A stretch of DNA of 7,461 nt, taken from assembly GCA_002728335.1 (NCBI GenBank), contig PBXC01000041.1, forward strand, positions 25,259 to 32,719, read 5' to 3'. The notes beneath the pieces were generated by a model. The model did not search any database. It saw nothing but the letters and a program-made list of their open reading frames with translations, and was not told the origin of the DNA. Below, piece by piece: positions 1 through 6,487 of the stretch; positions within the stretch are counted from its first letter, which is position 1; every line of letters starts with the position of its first letter. Source of the stretch: Rhodobiaceae bacterium. GTDB taxonomy: Bacteria > Pseudomonadota > Alphaproteobacteria > MED-G09. Position numbers and translations under genes: made by a program.

Positions 1-107
1 GATATATTAATATTTAGATATTCTAAATGCTATTATTTTTAAAATTATGATTTATTTAGGAAAAATCGTCAATATTCTTGTTTTTTTTCCAAAATAATAA
101 ATTTTAC

Positions 108-134
108 TTCAAATTAATTTTATTTATCTATAAT
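108..134 (+). promoter_or_regulatory. Candidate sigma-70 promoter of the TonB receptor gene
   Basis: A perfect TATAAT -10 hexamer lies at 129-134. The only -35-like element at a workable distance is weak: TTCAAA at 108-113, with a 15-base spacer. Transcription would begin near 141, giving a leader of about 20 bases that contains the Shine-Dalgarno site GGGGAGGA at 151-158. The surrounding 128 bases are almost pure A/T, so a chance match to the -10 consensus is possible. The position directly ahead of a strong ribosome site favours a real promoter. Confidence 0.4.
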
Positions 135-162
135 GTCATAGGATTAATTCGGGGAGGAATTT

Positions 163-2355
163 ATGAAAAAGACTTATGTTTTTCTATTTGCCTGCATTTT
201 AATTGCTACAGGCAATGTGATTGCTGACGAAGGTGATATTCAATCTAGTTCGTCAAATAATAATTCATCAATAGGTACTGGATCTATTTCAGGCTCTAGT
301 CTTGAAGAAATAGTTGTAACTGCAAGAAAAAGAGAGGAAAGTCTTTTAGATATTCCCGAATCTGTTGTTGCTATTTCAGGAGATACTATTACGCAACATA
401 ATATGAAAACTCTTGATAAGATTGGAATGACAGTTCCAAACTTTAATCTTAATACAAGAACTGATGGCTGGCCAAATGTAACAATGAGAGGTTTGGGAGC
501 ATTTAGTTTAACTCAAGGCGTCGGTTTTTATCTTGATGATATTCAACTTTTTGGTGATGCAACTTCACGATTTGGTGATTTAGATAGAATTGAAATCTTG
601 AAGGGACCCCAAGGTGTATTATACGGTGGAAGTAATATTGGTGGTGCAATTAAATTTATAAGCACAAGACCATCGCCAGACGAAACATCAGGCCGATTAA
701 AATTAATGGTTGGTGAACAAAATTCATTTGATATTGAAGGCTCTATAAATATTCCAATTGGAGATGATTGGGCAATAAGATTATTTGCTTTCTCAAGGGA
801 AGATGATGGTTTTATGTATAACCCAAGCACAAATGATGACAGTGTAGCAGGTTATGAAGAAAGTGGAGGGCGACTATCAATAGCCGGACCAATTTCTGAT
901 AATCTTTCTCTTTATGCTTCTATAAGATCAAATCAATTTGATGGTCCAAACAATAACTGGGCATTAGAAAGAGGAACGCCTCCAAATTTCGAATATCCAT
1001 TCATAAATGATATTGATACCCCATCAAACAACGATAAAGAAACAATCGGTGCTCATCTAGAGTTAGTTTGGGAGTTTGATGGTTTCGATTTGACTTCTAT
1101 TTCATCTTATACTGACACTGAAGCTAAAAGGCTTACAGATGTTGATCTTCAGCCTGAATTATGGCTAGACGCTCGTCAAGATGAAACTTTTGAAGCTATG
1201 ACTCAAGAAATTCGTCTTACATCAACTACAGATAGTAATTTGCAATGGCAAATGGGACTTTATACATCAAATATGGAGTGGGTTGAAAGAGCCACAACAA
1301 GATTTGGCCCAGGCACAGTAATTTGTTTTTGTGATCTGACAGTACCAGCAAAGCAGGACGATACAGAAACAACACATCTGGCTGGTTTTGGTAACATAAC
1401 TTATACAACCGGTCCTTGGGAAATTGGTTTAGGAGTAAGAATTGACTCTTGGGAAAGAGAAAAAGTTGTACCAGCTAATGTTACAGAAAGTGGTCTTCCG
1501 CATGCAAATAAGGTTGATGGTACTGAAGTTCTTCCAAGAGTTTCTATATCAAGAGCTCTTGAAAATGACTCAATGGTTTATTTGACGGTTTCTAAAGGTT
1601 ATGAGCCAGGAGGTTTAAGACATGAGCCTGTTACTTTTGATGATCAGGGTAATCCATCCTTATCAACATTTAATAAAGAAGAGGCCATACAATATGAACT
1701 AGGCTGGAAAGGTTCTTTCATGGAAGGAAGAGGTAATTTTTCTATGGCTGCATTTATGATTGATTATGAGGATCGACTTTTCACTACCATAGTTCAATCG
1801 CCTACAGGACCATTTGAATCTGTAGATAATTCAGGAGACTCTGAAAATATTGGTTTTGAACTTGAGCTAGCATATCAAGCAACTGAGTATCTAACATTAG
1901 CAGCAGCATTTGGAACACTTGAAGCTGAATGGGATAATGGAACAATTATTTCAGGTGTTGATGTTAGTGGTCAAACTCCTTCTGGTTCTATTGATAATGG
2001 CATTGCAATTGCAGCAAACTATGCAAGACCACTTGATAATGGTATGGAATTTGTTGCTGACTTTCAATATAATAGAAGGGGACCAAGTATGAGTATGCCT
2101 CCTCATAATGCTATAGATAATCCAAGTTATTATACACTTAATTTAACCACTGGTATTAGATCTGGTAATTGGGAATTCATGATACATGGTGAAAATCTAA
2201 CAGATGAACAATACTATACTGATTTAGAAAATTGGGTAAATCTTGGAGCAGGAGGCGCTTTAGATGGCGTTAATAATATGACCGATCCTTTTTATATTAT
2301 TGGAACTCATGGCCATCCAAGAATGTTATCTGCAAGTTTAACTTATAATTTCTAA
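163..2355 (+). CDS. TonB-dependent outer-membrane receptor
   Basis: This 730-residue protein is a gated beta-barrel that imports a ligand across the outer membrane using energy from TonB-ExbB-ExbD. Residues 1-21 form a signal peptide (KK, then a hydrophobic core, with cleavage likely after VIA). A Ser/Asn/Gly-rich linker at 27-46 leads to a TonB box, EEIVVTAR, at 48-55. The plug domain runs from about 59 to 170 and shows the typical TMRGLG, GVGFYLDD and DRIEILKGPQGVLYG segments. The rest is barrel, with late-barrel ENLTDEQYY and a C-terminal ...SLTYNF ending in the Phe needed for BAM-mediated insertion. Length is normal for the family and the gene is intact. The ATG start follows GGGGAGGA at 151-158. 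The mature protein has only two cysteines, C388 and C390. The TonB box and plug resemble receptors common in sphingomonads and marine gammaproteobacteria. The ligand is unknown, and neighbouring catabolic genes suggest an organic compound rather than a siderophore. Confidence 0.95.
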   Translation: MKKTYVFLFACILIATGNVIADEGDIQSSSSNNNSSIGTGSISGSSLEEIVVTARKREESLLDIPESVVAISGDTITQHNMKTLDKIGMTVPNFNLNTRTDGWPNVTMRGLGAFSLTQGVGFYLDDIQLFGDATSRFGDLDRIEILKGPQGVLYGGSNIGGAIKFISTRPSPDETSGRLKLMVGEQNSFDIEGSINIPIGDDWAIRLFAFSREDDGFMYNPSTNDDSVAGYEESGGRLSIAGPISDNLSLYASIRSNQFDGPNNNWALERGTPPNFEYPFINDIDTPSNNDKETIGAHLELVWEFDGFDLTSISSYTDTEAKRLTDVDLQPELWLDARQDETFEAMTQEIRLTSTTDSNLQWQMGLYTSNMEWVERATTRFGPGTVICFCDLTVPAKQDDTETTHLAGFGNITYTTGPWEIGLGVRIDSWEREKVVPANVTESGLPHANKVDGTEVLPRVSISRALENDSMVYLTVSKGYEPGGLRHEPVTFDDQGNPSLSTFNKEEAIQYELGWKGSFMEGRGNFSMAAFMIDYEDRLFTTIVQSPTGPFESVDNSGDSENIGFELELAYQATEYLTLAAAFGTLEAEWDNGTIISGVDVSGQTPSGSIDNGIAIAANYARPLDNGMEFVADFQYNRRGPSMSMPPHNAIDNPSYYTLNLTTGIRSGNWEFMIHGENLTDEQYYTDLENWVNLGAGGALDGVNNMTDPFYIIGTHGHPRMLSASLTYNF

Positions 2356-2378
2356 TCAAAAATAAAATAATAAAATTT

Positions 2379-2405
2379 AAAAGGCCCTTTAATAGGGCCT
2401 TTTTT
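2379..2405. terminator. Rho-independent terminator between convergent genes
   Basis: A perfect 10-bp inverted repeat, AAAAGGCCCT (2379-2388) and AGGGCCTTTT (2394-2403), encloses a five-base loop and is followed on the plus strand by Ts to 2405. It lies 23 bases after the receptor stop codon and should end that transcript. Read on the minus strand the same hairpin is followed by a shorter, A-interrupted T stretch, so it may also stop the convergent metallo-hydrolase transcript, less efficiently. The hydrolase stop codon (2404-2406) overlaps its edge. Confidence 0.92.
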
Positions 2406-3279
2406 AATTATCTGGATATTTTACTTCATATATAAAGTGTTCGTCTTTTCTTTTTACATATCCTGCTGATGGAGTTGCGAAATGTGTGCCAAAAACTAAA
2501 ATATTATTATCGGCATATTCTCCTAGTTTTTCTCTTCTTGTCTTTTTTGCAAGTTCTTTATCCCAATCAGCGCTTGATTCCCAATCCAATCTCTCCATTT
2601 GACAAGGATGATGTAAGAAATCACCAGTAATAGCAGCATTTATCCCATTTGACTCAATGCAAACGCTTACATGACCAGGTGTATGACCAATTGTGGGCTC
2701 AAGCCAAACTCCCTCGCAGATTTTTTCATCCATCCCAACAAATTTAACTAATCCTGAATCGATAATCGGTATAATTGAGTCATTGATAAATTCTGCATAT
2801 CTATGATCACCGAGTTGTTTTTCAGTATATTCCCATTCTTTTTGGCCAAATAGATAATCTGCTTTTTTGAAAGTTGGTTCCCATTTATGATTAACTAAGA
2901 TTGTATTCCAACCAACATGATCAGTATGCATATGTGTACATAAAACAGTATCTATTTGATCAACTGAGTATCCTGCTTCATTTAAGTCTTCTAAGAATTT
3001 TGTTTGCAACATATTCCATTGAGGAATGTGTCTTTCTTTATCATTACCTAAACAAGTATCCACGATTATACATTTTTCGTTAGTTTCAATAACAAGAGCA
3101 TGAATACTGACGATAGTATTTCCTTCGCTGTCTGAAAAGTGAGGTTGTAGCCAAGGCATTTTTAAAATTTCTTCGGGTATTGCGTCTGGTACAACAAACA
3201 TTGGACCAGCTCTTTCCGCTTCAATTATTCTTGTGATTTTAATATCACCAATATCCCAACTACTTATCTTGCTATTCAT
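2404..3279 (-). CDS. MBL-fold metallo-hydrolase (lactonase/esterase-like)
   Basis: This 291-residue protein belongs to the metallo-beta-lactamase superfamily and should hold two metal ions. The ligand set is complete: the HxHxDH motif H116, H118, D120, H121 (in THMHTDHVG), H203 at the end of GHTPGH, bridging D220 in TGD, and H266 in GTHF. No signal peptide is seen, so it is probably cytoplasmic. The overall pattern (VDTCLGNDK, DYLFGQKEWE, TGDFLHHP, GTHFATPSAGY) matches a widespread group usually annotated only as MBL-fold hydrolase and related to lactonases and methyl-parathion-hydrolase-like enzymes. Hydrolysis of a lactone or ester is the likely chemistry, but the substrate is not readable. 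The ATG start directly follows the stop of the ABM gene (TAAATG), with no strong ribosome site of its own, which implies translational coupling. The gene ends in the T-tract of the receptor terminator. Confidence 0.9.
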   Translation of the reverse strand: MNSKISSWDIGDIKITRIIEAERAGPMFVVPDAIPEEILKMPWLQPHFSDSEGNTIVSIHALVIETNEKCIIVDTCLGNDKERHIPQWNMLQTKFLEDLNEAGYSVDQIDTVLCTHMHTDHVGWNTILVNHKWEPTFKKADYLFGQKEWEYTEKQLGDHRYAEFINDSIIPIIDSGLVKFVGMDEKICEGVWLEPTIGHTPGHVSVCIESNGINAAITGDFLHHPCQMERLDWESSADWDKELAKKTRREKLGEYADNNILVFGTHFATPSAGYVKRKDEHFIYEVKYPDN

Positions 3280-3579
3280 TTAACCAGGGTAATCTATTTG
3301 ATTGGCTTCATAAAATTTTGCATCTGTTTCTGGTGGATCTTCGGATAATGATCCTACAAAATTGCCCACATGTTCAGTTTTGAGATGATCTTTTAAAGAT
3401 TGAAGATTTTCCCATAATTCAGTGATTCTAATAATTTTATCATTATGAAGTTCAACACTAAATGCATAATCTAGACATCCATCTTCTTCTCTTGTCTTAA
3501 TTTCTAATTCTTTTACTGCATTTTTAATAGTTTCAAAATTATTATCATTTGTTTTCATTATTGCATTAACTACTATCAT
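3280..3579 (-). CDS. ABM-domain protein (antibiotic biosynthesis monooxygenase family)
   Basis: A small 99-residue protein of the ABM / dimeric alpha-beta-barrel fold. Typical marks are the MIVV first strand, a helix around 14-30 (NFETIKNAVKELEIKTREE), the GCLDY turn at 34-38 and the core segment RITELWENLQSLKDHLKTEH at 51-70, with conserved-looking E54, W56, H65 and H70. Members work as homodimers without cofactor. Known functions include quinone-forming monooxygenation, haem degradation and non-enzymatic roles, so a reaction cannot be assigned. The start at ATG 3579 is chosen because GGAGGG sits four bases upstream. A longer reading from TTG 3591 would place that Shine-Dalgarno inside the coding region and add residues before the normal MIVV opening. 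It is the first gene of a two-gene unit with the MBL hydrolase and is divergent from the Rieske operon. Confidence 0.87.
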   Translation of the reverse strand: MIVVNAIMKTNDNNFETIKNAVKELEIKTREEDGCLDYAFSVELHNDKIIRITELWENLQSLKDHLKTEHVGNFVGSLSEDPPETDAKFYEANQIDYPG

Positions 3580-3583
3580 TAAA

Positions 3584-3589
3584 CCCTCC
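3584..3589 (-). promoter_or_regulatory. Ribosome binding site that fixes the ABM start
   Basis: On the minus strand GGAGGG lies four bases before ATG 3579-3577. It is the only strong Shine-Dalgarno near this gene's 5' end and overlaps the alternative TTG start region (3591-3589), which argues against that longer start. Confidence 0.8.
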
Positions 3590-3600
3590 AAAGTTGAGTA

Positions 3601-3629
3601 ATTTTGAATACTTATTTTATATATGTAAA
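3601..3629 (-). promoter_or_regulatory. Candidate promoter of the ABM-MBL unit
   Basis: Read on the minus strand, TTTACA (3629-3624, five of six matches to the -35 consensus) is followed after exactly 17 bases by CAAAAT (3606-3601, four of six matches to the -10). Transcription would start near 3594, giving a leader of about 15 bases that carries the GGAGGG ribosome site. The region is very AT-rich, so TATAAA within the spacer is another possible -10. Confidence 0.45.
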
Positions 3630-3647
3630 CAATTTTATTTTTTCATT

Positions 3648-3675
3648 TTGTAGTATTATCTTTTTTAGATAATAT
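3648..3675 (+). promoter_or_regulatory. Weak candidate promoter of the Rieske operon
   Basis: TTGTAG at 3648-3653 and TAATAT at 3670-3675 are separated by 16 bases and would start transcription near 3682, just ahead of the AGGGGG ribosome site. Both boxes are poor matches, which fits a promoter that depends on an activator, though chance is a serious alternative in this AT-rich stretch. The -35 would lie back to back with that of the minus-strand ABM promoter, 18 bases apart. Confidence 0.3.
3654..3674. repeat. Inverted repeat in the divergent control region
   Basis: TATTATCT (3654-3661) and AGATAATA (3667-3674) form a perfect 8-bp inverted repeat around five Ts. It overlaps the spacer and -10 of the candidate Rieske promoter and has the size of a dimeric repressor or activator operator. 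As RNA it could only form a weak A/U hairpin. A match of this length in such AT-rich DNA is not rare, so the operator role is a hypothesis. Confidence 0.35.
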
Positions 3676-3688
3676 TGAATTGTTTTCT

Positions 3689-3694
3689 AGGGGG
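3689..3694 (+). promoter_or_regulatory. Ribosome binding site that fixes the Rieske TTG start
   Basis: AGGGGG lies five bases before TTG 3700-3702. An in-frame TAG at 3688-3690 overlaps it and blocks any earlier start. The next in-frame ATG encodes residue 35, too far from any ribosome site and inside conserved sequence. Confidence 0.75.
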
Positions 3695-3699
3695 AAACA

Positions 3700-5073
3700 T
3701 TGCCACAAAAATTTGATCCTATAAATTTTTCTGACGAAATTAGCGCAGATCCTCAATGTAATGCAACATTAAGTAGTGATAGATATACTTCTAGTGAATT
3801 TATGAATAAAGAGTGGGAAAGGTTATGGACACAATGCTGGTTGTTTGCTGGTGTTTTAACTGACTTAAAAGAACCTGGTGATTTTTTTATTTATGATATT
3901 GGCAGAGAATCAATAATTGTTACTTTAAATGAAAATAACAATTTATCTGCCTTTTATAATACCTGTCAGCATAGAGGTAATAAAATTTTAACTGAAGATT
4001 GTGGTTGGGTTAAGCAGATTTCTTGTCCATACCACGGATGGACTTATGGATTGGACGGTGGACTCCAAAAAGTACCTGATGAAGAATTATTTGAAGGAGG
4101 CATTTGTAAAGAAGAAAATTCTCTCAAAGAAGTTAATGTTGATGTATGGGCGGGTCTTGTGTTTATTAATATGAGTAATAATCCAGCCCCACTTAAAACT
4201 TTCCTTGGAACTATTATGGACCAGCTTAATCCATATCATTTTGAAAATATGGAACTTGTAAAACATCAAAGTGTAACATTAGATACAAATTGGAAGACCG
4301 CTAGAGATAATTTTTTAGAACAATATCATGTTGATTTTATTCACCCACAGCATGCCAGTTTTGTGGATTGTTGTGATGCACAGAATTATTTATGGCCTTT
4401 TGGGCATTCACATACATGGGTTGAAAGTCCAGTTATGAATCCAAGATATGATATGCCCGAAGAACCACCGGATTATATGAAACAATACTTAATAGGTTTA
4501 GAATTAGATCCTGAAGACTTTTACGGCAAAGTTCCAGAAATTAGAAACGCTGTTCAGAAACAAAAAAGAATTATAGGAAAAAAACTTGGTTTCGACTATT
4601 CAGAGTTATCTGATGAACAAGTTTCAGATGTTTTTCAATATGACATTTTTCCTAATATTTTTATGACTATTCATGCCGAAAGATTATGGATTTTTGGTCC
4701 AAGACCTCATGGCGGTGACCCAAATAAATGTATTTTTACGAAATACAGCCTGATGATTCCTGAAGATAAGATTCGTGATAAGGAAAAAGGCCTTGAGCTG
4801 CTCCCGGGTTCATATGATTATTCATATTCTGAAACAAGGGTTGAGCATGAAGTTTTCACAAGGCAAGATGTTATAGAGGGTAGAAATTCAATGACTGTTA
4901 CGATTGATCAGGATATTCACTATTTAAATGATATGCAAGCTGGCATGCATTCTAGGGGTTTTGATAAAGCAATTCTAAGCAAAGATGAAGAAAGAGTTCA
5001 ACATTTTCATGATTGGGTTGATAATTGGCTTAGTGATAAATCTTTATGGTCAAAAGTAAGTAGCTCATCATAA
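3700..5073 (+). CDS. Rieske non-haem iron oxygenase, alpha (catalytic) subunit
   Basis: This 457-residue protein is the terminal oxygenase of a Rieske system, using O2 and electrons from a reductase to hydroxylate or demethylate an organic substrate. The Rieske [2Fe-2S] centre has C89-x-H91 and C109-x2-H112, with the usual 17-residue gap. The catalytic domain supplies H210 and H215 in NFLEQYHVDFIH and, most likely, D405 in the QDIHYLNDMQAGMHS segment as the 2-His-1-carboxylate iron site. E207, three residues before H210, sits where naphthalene dioxygenase has the electron-bridging Asp; carnitine monooxygenase CntA has Glu there. There is no signal peptide, so it is cytoplasmic. Length is normal. 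The start is TTG, fixed by AGGGGG five bases upstream and an in-frame TAG at 3688. It is the first gene of an operon with a symporter and a SnoaL-fold protein. No ferredoxin or reductase is nearby. The substrate is unknown. Confidence 0.93.
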   Translation: MPQKFDPINFSDEISADPQCNATLSSDRYTSSEFMNKEWERLWTQCWLFAGVLTDLKEPGDFFIYDIGRESIIVTLNENNNLSAFYNTCQHRGNKILTEDCGWVKQISCPYHGWTYGLDGGLQKVPDEELFEGGICKEENSLKEVNVDVWAGLVFINMSNNPAPLKTFLGTIMDQLNPYHFENMELVKHQSVTLDTNWKTARDNFLEQYHVDFIHPQHASFVDCCDAQNYLWPFGHSHTWVESPVMNPRYDMPEEPPDYMKQYLIGLELDPEDFYGKVPEIRNAVQKQKRIIGKKLGFDYSELSDEQVSDVFQYDIFPNIFMTIHAERLWIFGPRPHGGDPNKCIFTKYSLMIPEDKIRDKEKGLELLPGSYDYSYSETRVEHEVFTRQDVIEGRNSMTVTIDQDIHYLNDMQAGMHSRGFDKAILSKDEERVQHFHDWVDNWLSDKSLWSKVSSSS

Positions 5074-5088
5074 GTATTAAGATTGAAT

Positions 5089-6486
5089 ATGACTGAGAAA
5101 AAATTACCTAAAAAAACCCTCTTTTTCTATGGCTTAAGTGAGATGCCTTTATCAATAGCATCTCTTCCTTTATTAGCTTTTATTCCAAACTATTATGTTT
5201 CTGATTTAGGCCTCGATTTTGCTGTCGTTGCTTTGGTTATGCTTTTGGCTCGGTCATTCGATGCCGTCACAGATCCTTTAATAGGTTTTTTAAGTGATAG
5301 AACTGATACACGTTGGGGAAGACGTCGAATTTGGATGTTTTTCTCAATTCCACTTTTAATGATGGCGACATATAAACTTTTCTTTCCTGATAATTCTTGG
5401 GAGTGGGTTCCTTTTAATCTAGATTTTCTCTCTTTAAATTTAGGCGCTGGAGGACATTACTTATTATTTTGGTTTTTAGTGCTATGGTTTGGATGGAGTA
5501 TGTTGTTTATCCCTTATTATTCATGGGCAGCAGAATTATCGTCTGATTACAATGAGAGATCTACGATAGTCGGTTGGAGAATGTTTATTGGAACATTTGG
5601 TAATGCTATTTCAAAATTTTTACCAGCTATTGCATTATTTTTATTTGCTTTTGGTGGTGCTGAGGAGACAATTATAATTATTGGGGTTTGCCTGCTTATT
5701 GTTATACCGATTACAATTAGTTTATCAGTTTTCAATGTTCCTGAAAGAATGGATTATCAAGTTAAGCAAGGGTCTTTGAAAGAAGGCTTAATAGCCATGT
5801 GGAAAAATAAGGCTTTTCGACAACTTATTTTTGCATACTTTTTTAATTATTTAGGAGTAACGCTTTCAACTTTGACAGTTATGTTTTTTATTAGAGGTGT
5901 AACAGGTGAAGAAGAGCAGGGTATTTTATATTTTGTATTTTATTATGTTGCTAATCTTATAGGAATTCCCTTTTGGCTCTGGTTATCAAAAAAAGTAGGA
6001 AAACATAATGCTTGGAAGATTGGTTTATCTGTATTTACAATCTTGCAGCCATGTTATTTCTTTTTGGGGGAAGGTGATTATTATTGGATGTTTCCAATTA
6101 CATTTATTGCTGGTCTAGCAGGATCAACATTTCATTTGATACCGCATGCTATGAAAGCTGATGTTATCGATTATGATACGCACTTAACGGGAGAAGATAG
6201 GGCGGCACAATTTTTTGCTGCATGGTCATTTGTAACTAAAATGGCGATAGCAATTGCCCCATTTTTTGCTTTCACCTATTTAGACCTAATTGGTTTTGAT
6301 AGTACTCCTGGAGCAATAAATAGTCCTGAACAAATACTAGGATTAAAAATATTATTTTGTTTAGGTTTACCACTTTTTTTGATTCTAGCAATTTTATGTG
6401 TTCGTAACTATCCGATTACACAGCAAAAACAGGAAGAAATTAGAAGAGAAATAGACGCAAAAAAACAGCAAGCACAAGGAGCATAA
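5089..6486 (+). CDS. GPH/MelB-family cation symporter (MFS superfamily)
   Basis: This 465-residue inner-membrane protein has about twelve hydrophobic segments in two halves and belongs to the glycoside-pentoside-hexuronide:cation symporter family. The signature ARSFDAVTDPLIGFLSDRTD, with the WGRRR loop (residues 54-80), is plain. D58 and D62 match the DxxxD pair that binds the coupling cation in MelB. The cytoplasmic MKADVIDYDTHLTGEDRAA segment (355-373) is the second family mark. A longer polar loop (about 98-122) separates segments three and four, and the C-terminus (440-465) is a charged, Gln-rich cytoplasmic tail. ATG 5089 is preferred over TTG 5083. Neither has a strong ribosome site, and the 15-base gap from the Rieske stop suggests readthrough coupling. 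Family members usually carry sugars or glycosides, but the Rieske context suggests uptake of that enzyme's substrate, possibly a glycoside or other polar organic compound. Confidence 0.92.
   Translation: MTEKKLPKKTLFFYGLSEMPLSIASLPLLAFIPNYYVSDLGLDFAVVALVMLLARSFDAVTDPLIGFLSDRTDTRWGRRRIWMFFSIPLLMMATYKLFFPDNSWEWVPFNLDFLSLNLGAGGHYLLFWFLVLWFGWSMLFIPYYSWAAELSSDYNERSTIVGWRMFIGTFGNAISKFLPAIALFLFAFGGAEETIIIIGVCLLIVIPITISLSVFNVPERMDYQVKQGSLKEGLIAMWKNKAFRQLIFAYFFNYLGVTLSTLTVMFFIRGVTGEEEQGILYFVFYYVANLIGIPFWLWLSKKVGKHNAWKIGLSVFTILQPCYFFLGEGDYYWMFPITFIAGLAGSTFHLIPHAMKADVIDYDTHLTGEDRAAQFFAAWSFVTKMAIAIAPFFAFTYLDLIGFDSTPGAINSPEQILGLKILFCLGLPLFLILAILCVRNYPITQQKQEEIRREIDAKKQQAQGA
6476..6481 (+). promoter_or_regulatory. 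Strong ribosome binding site inside the symporter 3' end
   Basis: AAGGAG lies within the last codons of the symporter, six bases before ATG 6488 of the SnoaL-like gene. With one base between the symporter stop (6484-6486) and the next ATG, terminating ribosomes can restart directly. Confidence 0.8.
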
Positions 6487-6487
6487 A

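Noticed and set aside
12..28. Inverted repeat ATTTAG-N5-CTAAAT as terminator or operator
   Set aside because: Only six A/T-rich base pairs with no proper T-tract. Expected by chance in this composition.
59..90. GGAAAAA ... TTTTTCC hairpin upstream of the receptor
   Set aside because: A 7-bp, mostly A-T stem with an 18-base loop, and the T-run is within the stem rather than after it.
543..830. Minus-strand reading frame of 95 codons inside the receptor gene
   Set aside because: It lies wholly opposite a well-supported coding region, has no ribosome site or recognisable domain, and is explained as a shadow frame.
3580..3591. Longer ABM protein starting at TTG 3591
   Set aside because: The extra four codons contain the GGAGGG ribosome site for ATG 3579, and the family normally opens with the MIVV strand.
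5083..5088. Symporter start at TTG 5083
   Set aside because: ATG 5089 is two codons downstream in the same frame and a stronger start codon. The TTG has no better ribosome site.
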